This document shows, in pieces, positions 1 through 6,777 of a stretch of DNA of 16,797 nucleotides (its first letter is position 1; each line of letters starts with the position of its first letter). Source of the DNA: Desulfobacteraceae bacterium (lineage in GTDB: Bacteria > Desulfobacterota > Desulfobacteria > Desulfobacterales > SG8-13). The DNA lies in assembly GCA_029287875.1 (NCBI GenBank), contig JARFQH010000034.1:1-16797 (forward strand), written 5' to 3'. The translations under genes and the position numbers were made by a program. The notes under the pieces were generated by a model. The model saw only the letters and a list, made by a program, of their open reading frames with translations. It did not search any database and had not been told where the DNA came from.

Positions 1-149
1 TGTCCAATTCATAAATGTGGATTTTTTTCGCTGGGCAAGGCCGCATCCCGCCTTGCGGGATTTGCGGCGAGGCCTACTCTATGTACGCCGCAGCCGGAAA
101 CCCGTGGAGAACGCCGCCCAGCGGGAAAAAGACCATTTATGGACGGACA
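1..149. repeat. Palindromic repeat element with terminal inverted repeats, copy A
   Basis: The two ends are imperfect inverted repeats. Positions 1-35 begin TGTCC and carry CATAAATG, a T-run and CGCTGGG. The reverse complement of 117-149 begins TGTCC, carries CCATAAATGG and a T-run, and ends CGCTGGG. Inside, 40-45 pairs with 63-68 (GCCGCA/TGCGGC) around 46-51/55-60 (TCCCGC/GCGGGA), which makes a strong hairpin. The internal string GTACGCCGC at 83-91 is the reverse complement of GCGGCGTAC in copy B, so A lies in the opposite orientation to B. It contains no coding sequence. The right edge is 4 bp from the stop codon of the dehydrogenase gene. The left edge coincides with the window start, so the element may extend further. 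Confidence 0.75.
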
Positions 150-153
150 CTAT

Positions 154-939
154 CTAACCTTCGCCGAAGGCTGTAAGAGCCGGTTCGGCAATTTGCGGAT
201 CGTCGTAACTCATGAAATCGCCGCTCCACTCGTGCGGGGCGTGCAGCGCCAGCCAGGCGATGGCGCGCGCCGGCACTTGCGGCGGTTCCAGACGACCGGC
301 CGTCTGGAGATCTCTATAAAAAGCGGCCTGATCCGGCGGCATCTTTGCGGGCCCCTCGCTTCGCAGATGCTCCTGCATCCGGGTGTCCACCACGCCGGGT
401 CGTACCGCGATCACTGTCAGATCGGGTTCCTCGGCTGCCAGGACCCGGCTGAACTGGTTCAGAGCCGCCTTGGCGGCACAATACGCGCTGGCTGCCGCGA
501 TGACGTGGTAGGCGGCGCCGCTGCTGACGTTGACAATGCGTCCGTTTCGGCCCCGCAGTTCAGGGATGGCGGCCATGCTCATATAGACCGGTCCGAGCAG
601 ATTGACCGCGACGTTGTAATGCCAGTCGGCCGGCCGGGAATCGGCTACCGTCGCCAGCGGTTCTACCGTACCGGCGTTGTTGACCAGGGCGTCAAGCCGG
701 TAAAAGCGGGCGAGTGTTTTTTCCACCGCACTGCGGCAGAAATGGGGGTCCGATACATCGCCCGTGACGAAGAGGCAGTCCCCGCCGGATCTATCGATGG
801 CCTCGGCCTCATGGCGCAGCTCTTTTTGCGAGCGTGCGATGAGGGTGACGGCGATCCCGGCTCCCGCCAGCCAGTGGGCGGCAGCCGCACCGACACCCCG
901 GGAAGCACCGGTGACGATGACTACAGGTTTGGATTTCAT
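154..939 (-). CDS. Short-chain dehydrogenase/reductase (SDR), classical type
   Basis: The gene encodes a 261-residue cytosolic NAD(P)-dependent oxidoreductase of the classical SDR family, which normally runs to about 250 residues. The Rossmann glycine motif TGASRGVG lies at residues 10-17 and NNAG at 87-90. The catalytic set is complete: N113, S140, Y153 and K157 (SAYCAAK). The C-terminal substrate region is less conserved, so the substrate cannot be read from the sequence. The C-terminal stretch SGDFMSYDDPQI resembles a subgroup of small carbonyl reductases (benzil or sepiapterin reductase-like), but that is an impression only. The ATG at 939 has no strong ribosome binding site. The gene is last in a leftward series, 88 bp after the secreted-protein gene, and its stop abuts palindromic element A, which may help end transcription. 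Confidence 0.93.
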   Translation of the reverse strand: MKSKPVVIVTGASRGVGAAAAHWLAGAGIAVTLIARSQKELRHEAEAIDRSGGDCLFVTGDVSDPHFCRSAVEKTLARFYRLDALVNNAGTVEPLATVADSRPADWHYNVAVNLLGPVYMSMAAIPELRGRNGRIVNVSSGAAYHVIAAASAYCAAKAALNQFSRVLAAEEPDLTVIAVRPGVVDTRMQEHLRSEGPAKMPPDQAAFYRDLQTAGRLEPPQVPARAIAWLALHAPHEWSGDFMSYDDPQIAEPALTAFGEG

Positions 940-1027
940 CGCGTAATCTATCGGATTTTTATTTCCGCCGAGAAGTTCTGACTGTTAAGTACCGCCTTAA
1001 GTGAGCGTTTCAGATATAAATGACAGG

Positions 1028-2257
1028 CTATTTGGCAACGTCTGGTTCGGACCGCAGGTACGTCATCTCACGGTTCGGCGAGGTATCCAGCATGTTTTTC
1101 ACATACGCCAAAGCGATGAGTGACTGTCGCTCATTTTTTTTTAAACCGTCCAAATATTTCTGATTTTCAAACAGGGCTTTTAGCTGATCGTCGGAGAACC
1201 GTCTTTCGAGCCGGCATTTTTTCTCGATCTCCTTCAGATACCCTTCGATGAATTTACGCTGCTCTTCATTCGAAAGGCTCTTGATGTTGGCAAAGTCCCG
1301 GCTCACGGCGGTCACATCGCCGAGACGCGGGTTTTCGAGAACCATTTTGAAATTTTTTGCAAAGCGTTCCAGACCTCTGAAGATATGCGGCGGACGTGCC
1401 AGGTTGATGCCGGCCCAGCCGGCGCGCATCCATTTGAAGACGCCGAAGCGCACTGTTGGAAGTGCGGCGTCGGTCTCGATGTAGAAAGAGACCGAATACG
1501 AATCGTACATGTAGGACTTGACCCAGCCGAGCCCGGCATAGCTCACACCGGCTTGACCGGTGTAGAGGTAGTCCCAGTTGTCGTCGGCCCCGATAATCAC
1601 TCCCTTTTTACCGACATCGGAGACGCCTTTTTGCTTCGACAGACTGATGAGAACAGGGCGGCCCTCGTGTTTCATCAGAATCAGGGTTCGGTAGAGATCA
1701 TATTCGAAGTATGCCCCCGAGTGCTGGTCGGGTGAATTGACGATATGTTCGACGCCCGTAATGAATTGCGGTGCGTTCAGGAGCGGCAGAATTTCCCAGA
1801 GTTTTGGAAACGAGTGCTCCGGCGTGTCGATATCGCTCCAGTGTGACAGGCGGATGGACGCGGGCATGGTGACGACAGTCGGAATATCCGGGTTGTAGGT
1901 CATTTGCAGGATTTGGGACAGAGAGCGGTGGATGTCGAATTCGTGATAAGCGGAGGGGGCACCGTTGAGCGTGCCGGCATGGTAGAGCACGTGCGGGTCC
2001 TTCGCGCCGGTCACAAACCTCAGGAGGGCCGAGATCCTATCAAGCTGAAACGTTTCGTTGCCGGCCGCGTCGGATCCCACAAAGGAGAGCAGATAGCTCA
2101 CTTCTTCGCGCAGCGACGCGTCGACTTCCAGTTCGGTACCGCTATCCGTAGCGTAGCCACAGACCGGCAGAAGCAGCAGTAAGAACACCGCCAGCCGGCA
2201 AAAAGGGTGTTTTCGAGTATATAAAGCCTTCATGGGAAAGGCAGCCGTTGGGTCCAT
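1028..2257 (-). CDS. Uncharacterised secreted protein
   Basis: I do not recognise the family. The frame is open from 2329, but the ATG at 2257 is preferred because an AAGGA ribosome binding site lies about 10 bases upstream of it; this gives 409 residues. The N terminus reads MDPTAAFPMKALYTRKHPF, followed by the hydrophobic stretch CRLAVFLLLLLPVCGYA. That is a signal peptide with a probable cut after GYA, so the protein is likely periplasmic or exported. An alternative start at the internal ATG (2233) would give a more usual signal peptide but has no clear ribosome binding site. The mature part has no repeats, no further membrane segment and few cysteines. It is rich in aromatic residues in the middle, and the C-terminal third is charged and probably helical. 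The gene starts 71 bp after the phosphoribosyltransferase stop, on the same strand. Confidence 0.8.
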   Translation of the reverse strand: MDPTAAFPMKALYTRKHPFCRLAVFLLLLLPVCGYATDSGTELEVDASLREEVSYLLSFVGSDAAGNETFQLDRISALLRFVTGAKDPHVLYHAGTLNGAPSAYHEFDIHRSLSQILQMTYNPDIPTVVTMPASIRLSHWSDIDTPEHSFPKLWEILPLLNAPQFITGVEHIVNSPDQHSGAYFEYDLYRTLILMKHEGRPVLISLSKQKGVSDVGKKGVIIGADDNWDYLYTGQAGVSYAGLGWVKSYMYDSYSVSFYIETDAALPTVRFGVFKWMRAGWAGINLARPPHIFRGLERFAKNFKMVLENPRLGDVTAVSRDFANIKSLSNEEQRKFIEGYLKEIEKKCRLERRFSDDQLKALFENQKYLDGLKKNERQSLIALAYVKNMLDTSPNREMTYLRSEPDVAK

Positions 2258-2328
2258 TCCGAAATTTTTCCTTTTTGGGTCACGGGACTGGATATTTTTT
2301 GATTGGAACGCCGGCACGGGGAGTACCA

Positions 2329-3039
2329 TTATACAGGGGTTTCGGCCGGCGGAACGGTGTCGACAGCTTTCAATATGGTTTCGGCTTCAGACTCGGAAAC
2401 ATCGGTCCAGTTTTCATAGGCATCGGCTACGGCGAACCGGGGGGCGGACCGGATGTTCGGGCAGTAAAGCGCATGAACCTGCCGGGCGATCTTTTCAACG
2501 GCAGCGGCGTGTCCGGTCGGCACGGCAACTATCATTCGCCCTACACCACAGCGGGCCAACGCTTCTATGGCCACTTGCATGGTATACCCGGAAGCCAGGC
2601 CATCGTCAACCACAATGACGGTTTTAGCGGAAAGCTCAGACATCGGCTTCCCGCCGCGCAGCCGTCTTACCCTCTCGGTAACCTTGATTCGGGTCTTGTC
2701 GATCCCGGCTTGGACCTGGTCCCGGCTGAGGCCGGATCGGACGATCAGGGCCTCGTTCAGCAGCAGGGACCCATCGAAAGCCACGGCACCATAACCGGCC
2801 TCGGTGTTCCATGGCAGGGTGATCTTGCTCACCACCGCCACATCGAGGCTAAGTCCCAGGGCCCGGGCGACGACCGCCGCCACTGGAATACCGCCGGCCG
2901 GAATGCCCAGCACAACGGCATCCGATTCTTTGATCATATCGGTTATACACCGTCCGGCGTGAGTCCGGTCTAAAAACACGGATTGGCATTCCCGCAAGCG
3001 GGGCAGGTAATATATGTTGTTTTCATTACAGGTGGTCAT
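2329..3039 (-). CDS. Phosphoribosyltransferase domain protein
   Basis: This 236-residue type I phosphoribosyltransferase-fold protein is probably a cytosolic enzyme that uses, or a regulator that binds, phosphoribosyl pyrophosphate. The PRPP loop is VIVVDDGLASGYTM at residues 141-154. The N-terminal part has FLDRTHAGR (23-30) and GIPAGGIPVA (45-54), followed by an alternating strand/helix pattern. This layout matches a group of bacterial stand-alone phosphoribosyltransferases whose base substrate is unknown, so I give no gene name. The ATG at 3039 has a weak CAGGG ribosome binding site. It is the first gene of the leftward set, with 803 bp of apparently non-coding DNA upstream. Fold and PRPP loop are seen directly; the substrate is not known. 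Confidence 0.88.
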   Translation of the reverse strand: MTTCNENNIYYLPRLRECQSVFLDRTHAGRCITDMIKESDAVVLGIPAGGIPVAAVVARALGLSLDVAVVSKITLPWNTEAGYGAVAFDGSLLLNEALIVRSGLSRDQVQAGIDKTRIKVTERVRRLRGGKPMSELSAKTVIVVDDGLASGYTMQVAIEALARCGVGRMIVAVPTGHAAAVEKIARQVHALYCPNIRSAPRFAVADAYENWTDVSESEAETILKAVDTVPPAETPV

Positions 3040-3842
3040 TGCGCCCTGACATCAATTTATGTGCCGTGAGTCGGACATGGCAGCCGGTTGAATGCGGCGG
3101 CCGGAAAAATCCAGTGAAAACCGTCAAGCATCCTTAAACGGTTCATTTTTTGCGAGGTCGTGAAAATCGGACAAAAAGGTGGAGACGTGTAGGGTGGGCA
3201 CCTCCGCCCGGATTAACGGTTTCGAAAGACTGCTGGAACTCGCCGCCAACGGACCCTAAACCCGCACCAGTCCCGTCTTCAAATAATAAGTTTGGATGCA
3301 TCCTGAGGGTTGTGCCTTACAAGCAGCATCGGCATAGGGTCCGGTCTAAGACCCCTTAAGCGACTCAAACAGTCAGCCGCTTTTCGCAACCGTTCATCCG
3401 GGCTCCGGCGCGTCATTTTCATGTACCGTGGCGGCCCGAAGGGCTATGAGCGTTTAACCTAAACTGATCGGTTCCAGGATTATGGTTCAAGCTTCAAAGG
3501 TTACAAACAATGGATTCGGCATACACTATTGGTTAAGATCCGGAATATCCGACATAACCCATTGGGTGAAACGTTTCTATAAACACCATGAAACTAGAAT
3601 TATAAAAATATTAGCTATTTAAGGGCTTTTCAACCCAGAACGTTAAACCTCAAGCTGTGTTTAGCACATAGTTGCGGCTGATGACCAATTAATTAAGAAC
3701 AAGGTATGGTAAGGACGGGTCTCAATAAAGTCAACCGCACAATAGCAGCCGTTTATAGCCATATCTGCTTGCGGGGCGGGTCGTTTACGCAAACCGCCCC
3801 ATGTGGTAAGCACCCAAAGATTCTTTTTCTTAGGAGTGCGTC
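3040..3842. other. 803-bp gap without a convincing gene; possible decayed DNA
   Basis: This stretch is richer in A and T than its flanks and codes for nothing I can recognise. It holds a hairpin with 6-bp arms (AACCGT 3119-3124 with ACGGTT 3138-3143) followed by six T (3146-3151). It also has two short stop-bounded reading frames that look like gene tails. One ends ARINGFERLLELAANGP then a stop, at about 3206-3259. The other spans 3307-3462 and ends with the stretch YRGGPKGYERLT then a stop. Neither has a credible start with a ribosome binding site. The right end (3766-3842) is the structured leader of the MFS gene, listed separately. The composition fits a decayed locus, but no relative was identified. 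Confidence 0.45.
3766..3812 (+). promoter_or_regulatory. Stem-loop in the leader of the MFS transporter gene
   Basis: GGGGCGG (3773-3779) pairs perfectly with CCGCCCC (3794-3800). An outer pair, TGCTT (3766-3770) with AAGCA (3808-3812), can extend the structure after an unpaired stretch. It ends about 18 bases before the TAGGAG ribosome binding site at 3831-3836. It does not match any riboswitch I recognise and is not followed directly by a T-run, so a role as a regulatory leader is inference. Confidence 0.4.
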
Positions 3843-5051
3843 ATGCATGAATTCAACAAAGGAAAAAGGTCCGGACAACCAGGCCGTCGCCTGATCGGCG
3901 TTATACTATCCGCAACGATCTGCCGCATCCTCTTGAACGTCGCCCGACGCTTCGCTTATCCTTTCGCACCGGTGCTAAGCCGGGGTCTGGGCGTCCCTTT
4001 GGCCGCTGTGACGTCGATGATCGCCGTCAACCAGGCCACTGGTGTTCTGGGTATGCTGTTCGGGCCTCTGGCGGATCGTTTCGGCTACCGTTTGATGATG
4101 ATGACCGCCATGGGACTGCTGGTGGCTGGCATGCTGGCGGCCGGCCTGGCCCCGCATTACGGCGTTGTGCTGGTCTGCCTGTTTCTGGCCGGACTGGGCA
4201 AGAACATCTTCGACCCCGCGATTCAGGCCTATGCGGGTGAAAACATCTCTTTCGAACGCCGGGGCCTGGTCATCGGTGTGTTGGAATTCAGCTGGGCCGG
4301 CAGCACCTTGATCGGGATGCCGCTGATCGGCCTGTTAATCGACCGCTACGGGTGGCGTTCGCCATTTTTCGCCTTGGCCGCGGCCGGCCTGCTTGGGCTC
4401 CTGGCCCTGTTGCTGACGGTGGGTCGGGAGGCGGGCGTTCGCCGCCTTCATTCGCCCGGCGCGAGCATGTGGCAAGCCTGGCGCCGGATCGCGCGGCACC
4501 GGGAAGCACAGGGAGCCCTGGGCTTCGTTTTTTTCGTGAGCGTGGCCAACGACAACCTGTTCGTGGTCTACGGTGCCTGGCTCGAACAGTCGTTCCGGCT
4601 GAGTGTGGTGGGGCTTGGTCTGGGGACCGGACTGATCGGTGTGGCAGAACTCCTGGGCGAATTGATGACGGCCACCCTGGCGGATCGAATCGGGTTGAAG
4701 CTCGCCGTGGCGGGCGGTCTTTTCATTTCGATGTTGACCTATCTGATTTTGCCGCTAGTCGGCCGACATTTTTCACTGGCCTTGGCCGGACTCTTTGTCG
4801 TCTTCCTGGTCTTCGAGTTTACCATGGTCTGCTTTCTGTCACTGGCCACCGAACTCATGCCGTCGCAGCGGGCCACCATGATGTCCACCGTTCTGGCAGC
4901 GGCCGGACTCGGCCGGGTGCTGGGGGCGTTGATCGGGGGACCAGTGTGGATGGCGGGTGGAATAGCGGGAACCGCAATTGCTTCAGCGCTGTTCAGCGGA
5001 CTCGGCTTGGCCGCCCTGTTTTATGGGCTCAGAGGCTGGCAGCCTGGGTAA
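3843..5051 (+). CDS. MFS transporter, 12-helix type
   Basis: This 402-residue inner-membrane protein of the major facilitator superfamily is a secondary transporter, probably driven by the proton gradient. The sequence is a series of hydrophobic segments compatible with 12 membrane helices. A motif-A-like loop GPLADRFG lies at residues 74-81 between helices 2 and 3, and a second copy, ATLADRIG, occurs at the matching place in the C-terminal half. A basic cytoplasmic loop (RRLHSPGASMWQAWRRIARH) separates the two six-helix halves. Length is normal for a drug or sugar-phosphate-like MFS exporter, but the substrate cannot be inferred. The ATG at 3843 has a good TAGGAG site six bases upstream. The 3' end, which encodes the last helix, overlaps 69 bp of the convergent thioredoxin-like gene. 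Confidence 0.92.
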   Translation: MHEFNKGKRSGQPGRRLIGVILSATICRILLNVARRFAYPFAPVLSRGLGVPLAAVTSMIAVNQATGVLGMLFGPLADRFGYRLMMMTAMGLLVAGMLAAGLAPHYGVVLVCLFLAGLGKNIFDPAIQAYAGENISFERRGLVIGVLEFSWAGSTLIGMPLIGLLIDRYGWRSPFFALAAAGLLGLLALLLTVGREAGVRRLHSPGASMWQAWRRIARHREAQGALGFVFFVSVANDNLFVVYGAWLEQSFRLSVVGLGLGTGLIGVAELLGELMTATLADRIGLKLAVAGGLFISMLTYLILPLVGRHFSLALAGLFVVFLVFEFTMVCFLSLATELMPSQRATMMSTVLAAAGLGRVLGALIGGPVWMAGGIAGTAIASALFSGLGLAALFYGLRGWQPG

Positions 5052-5528
5052 ATTTAGGCGAACACCGGAACCCTTTTCCGCGACGGTTGCACTCGGGCGC
5101 GTAAAGCTCTCGATCGCTTCGAGATAGGTCTCCTTGGGGCGAAGGCCCATCAGGCTGTAGACCAGGGTCCGGTTTTTGACATAAGCGACGAAGGGGATGC
5201 CGCGCACGCCGAAGAGTTCTGCCAGGGATTGGTTTTCATCGTAGTTGACTCTGTAGACATCGACCACATCCGCTTTCTGCACGGCAATCGATTCAAGGAT
5301 CGGTTCCAGTTCCTTGCAGGGCTGGCACCAGTCGGCATAAAAATCGAACATGAGCAGCCGCTCGCCTGCGGCCGTGACGATCCGAGTCAACTCTTGTTCG
5401 CCTGAGATCGCCGTCAGGGGTTTTCGCGTCCGGTGATCACCGCCGGGTTGTTCCGCGCCGCTGCCGCAGGCGATCGGCAGCAGCAACGCCGCACTCAGCA
5501 GCAGCGCATAACCCATTCGAACGGGCAT
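4983..5528 (-). CDS. Exported thioredoxin-like protein
   Basis: The gene encodes a 181-residue thioredoxin-fold protein directed to the cell envelope. The start at 5528 is chosen because AAGGA lies six bases upstream; the frame also allows a GTG at 5549 that would overlap the stop of the TPR gene. A signal sequence (residues 1-20) ends LLPIAC, so C21 may be lipidated, although proline at -3 is not ideal for a lipobox. The thioredoxin domain spans about 35-150. Its redox motif is WCQPC (C68, C71), and the cis-proline motif is RGIPF (P112). It probably reduces disulfides or carries electrons in the periplasm. The tail after the fold (about residues 152-181) is low in structure, and its last part is encoded antisense to the final helix of the MFS gene. 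It is transcribed 17 bp after the TPR gene, clearly as one unit. Confidence 0.9.
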   Translation of the reverse strand: MPVRMGYALLLSAALLLPIACGSGAEQPGGDHRTRKPLTAISGEQELTRIVTAAGERLLMFDFYADWCQPCKELEPILESIAVQKADVVDVYRVNYDENQSLAELFGVRGIPFVAYVKNRTLVYSLMGLRPKETYLEAIESFTRPSATVAEKGSGVRLNLPRLPASEPIKQGGQAESAEQR

Positions 5529-5545
5529 TGAAGTTCCTTTCCCGG

Positions 5546-6154
5546 TCACTTCGTCTTCTGAATGTTTTTCTTGTAAATGACCACCAGTTCATCGACCGAT
5601 TTTCCGTTGGGTGCCATGGCCAGAGGGTTGATCGCCAGCAGATCTTCCCAGGTCTTGATTCCGGCGGCCGGATCGTTGAGGTCGTGCAGTTGGACGATCC
5701 CCTTGTTGAACCGTGACGGCTCGTGCTTGGAATCGAGCCGGATGGCCTCATCGAAAGCCTTGAGCGCTTCTTGCGGCTGGTTGCTGCGTCGATACATGAC
5801 ACCCAGGTCGGTCCAGACGTCCGGGTTGGCGGGGTCTATTTCGAGGGATTTCTGGTAAGCCCAAATGGCCTTCTCGGGGATGTTGGTGTCAAAATACAGG
5901 TTGCCCAACTGGGTCCAGGCCGCACTATTGCCGGGGTTCTGAGCGGTTTCTTTGGTCAGGCGGTCGAGCTCCTGCGCCCGGTCGCCGATATCCGGCTGTG
6001 CCGCCGTCGGCACGGCGACCGGGGCGACTCCGGTCGACTTGTAAATGCTGAAAACGACACCGCCGAGAAACCCCACGGCAAGGCAGAGCACCGCTACACC
6101 GATCAGGGTCGACTGTTGAACCGTATTGGTTGGATGGGATGTTGATTTTGGCAT
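5546..6154 (-). CDS. Membrane-anchored TPR protein
   Basis: The product is a 202-residue protein with one N-terminal membrane helix (about residues 17-37) and a proline/alanine-rich linker. Three tetratricopeptide repeats follow at roughly 77-110, 111-144 and 145-178, seen in NSAAWTQLGNLYFDTN, NPDVWTDLGVMYRRSN and the more degenerate EPSRFNKGIVQLHDLN. The repeats should lie on the periplasmic side and serve protein-protein contact. The layout resembles CcmH/NrfG-type TPR modules of cytochrome c maturation. The neighbouring exported thioredoxin-like protein would fit that idea, but no other ccm gene is in view, so it stays an inference. A GGAAAGA ribosome binding site precedes the ATG. Its upstream region is occupied by repeat copy B, only 27 bp from the start codon. 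Confidence 0.9.
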   Translation of the reverse strand: MPKSTSHPTNTVQQSTLIGVAVLCLAVGFLGGVVFSIYKSTGVAPVAVPTAAQPDIGDRAQELDRLTKETAQNPGNSAAWTQLGNLYFDTNIPEKAIWAYQKSLEIDPANPDVWTDLGVMYRRSNQPQEALKAFDEAIRLDSKHEPSRFNKGIVQLHDLNDPAAGIKTWEDLLAINPLAMAPNGKSVDELVVIYKKNIQKTK

Positions 6155-6181
6155 TTTATCTTTCCGATGGCATTCTGTTTA

Positions 6182-6322
6182 GTTTCCGTCCATAAATGGC
6201 CCTTTTCCGCAATTTCGGCGTCAATCGGCGGAATCCTTTGTGCGGCGTACACAAGTACGCCTCCGCGCAATTCCTTGATTTCCTTGAACGTGCAGAAAGT
6301 GGCACATTTCTGAATCGGAAAC
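6182..6322. repeat. Palindromic repeat element, copy B
   Basis: The ends are inverted repeats. The left arm at 6182-6211 begins GTTTCCG and holds CCATAAATGG. The reverse complement of the right arm (6291-6322) begins GTTTCCG and holds AGAAATGTGCCA, ending TTTCTGCA against TTTTCCGCA. The centre carries a perfect 7-bp hairpin, GGCGTAC (6244-6250) with GTACGCC (6255-6261). GCGGCGTAC and CCATAAATGG tie it to copy A. TTA lies immediately outside both ends and could be a short target duplication, though chance is not excluded. There is no coding content. Confidence 0.72.
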
Positions 6323-6420
6323 TTATTATTGCTCTTCATAAAGCCGTTGAAGGGCACTATTTAGTAGAATTTGACATTGTAAGCTAAATACTGATGCCGT
6401 CGGAATCAAGGTTCGTACTG

Positions 6421-6578
6421 AGGGCTCACTCAAAAATAACTTCACATTTTCGACGCCAATGCAGCCCGTCCGGTCGCGTTGCGAAAACTCGGAATATCCA
6501 GATATTCCTGCGTTTTCACGCCTTGCCGGCCGGGCGCCTCAACGCTCAAAATTGCGAACTTACGCTTTCATGAACCCT
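6421..6578. repeat. Second palindromic element, unrelated to copies A-C
   Basis: A 158-bp near-palindrome. The outer arms begin AGGGCTCA at 6421 and, read from the other strand at 6578, AGGGTTCA. They stay alignable inward over about 50 bases to CCCGTCCGG and CCCGGCCGG. The middle folds as GAAAACTCGGAATATC against GATATTCCTGCGTTTTC, centred near 6500. Such elements without a gene are typical of small non-autonomous mobile or palindromic repeats. I recall similar sequences from Desulfosarcina-type genomes but could not check this. Confidence 0.72.
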
Positions 6579-6685
6579 ACGGACCTATCTTTATAACTGC
6601 TCGATCGATCGAGGTGATCGGGTGAAAAACGGTGGTGAGGGGGCGTCTCCAGTACCGTCCGGCGGACGAGAGGAGGGAAATACGA

Positions 6686-6719
6686 CCCGCCACCGGCGTG
6701 GTTTCAAGACGGTGGCGGG
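6686..6719 (-). terminator. Terminator-like hairpin downstream of the rubrerythrin gene
   Basis: A perfect 10-bp stem, CCCGCCACCG (6686-6695) with CGGTGGCGGG (6710-6719), has a 14-base loop. Read leftward, it lies about 60 bp past the rubrerythrin stop and is followed by TCGTATTTCCC, a short and imperfect T-rich tract. Confidence 0.55.
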
Positions 6720-6777
6720 CGGGGCGAGACGGTCGGGCAGAGTTGTTGCAAGGGCCTCCAACGACCGACTTCCGGGG

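Noticed and set aside
1..149. CRISPR or integron attachment site interpretation of the palindromic element
   Set aside because: There is no regular repeat-spacer pattern and no nearby cas or integrase gene. The structure is a single element with inverted ends that recurs elsewhere in the window.
139..981. 280-codon open frame on the + strand over the dehydrogenase gene
   Set aside because: The opposite strand encodes a complete SDR enzyme with all active-site residues, so this frame is a shadow. It also begins inside repeat element A.
3119..3151. Hairpin with T-run as an active terminator
   Set aside because: On the + strand no gene ends upstream of it, and on the - strand the T-tract is short. 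It may be a remnant, so it is described only within the gap entry.
3150..3359. 69-codon open frame in the long gap
   Set aside because: It has no ribosome binding site, its composition is basic and proline-rich, and nothing is recognisable.
3706..3894. 62-codon frame overlapping the start of the transporter gene
   Set aside because: It runs through the leader hairpin and into the MFS gene in another frame. The MFS start has a clear ribosome binding site and this frame has none.
4352..5104. 250-codon + strand frame inside the transporter gene
   Set aside because: It is an alternative frame of the MFS coding sequence, arginine/glycine-rich and without membrane segments or known motifs.
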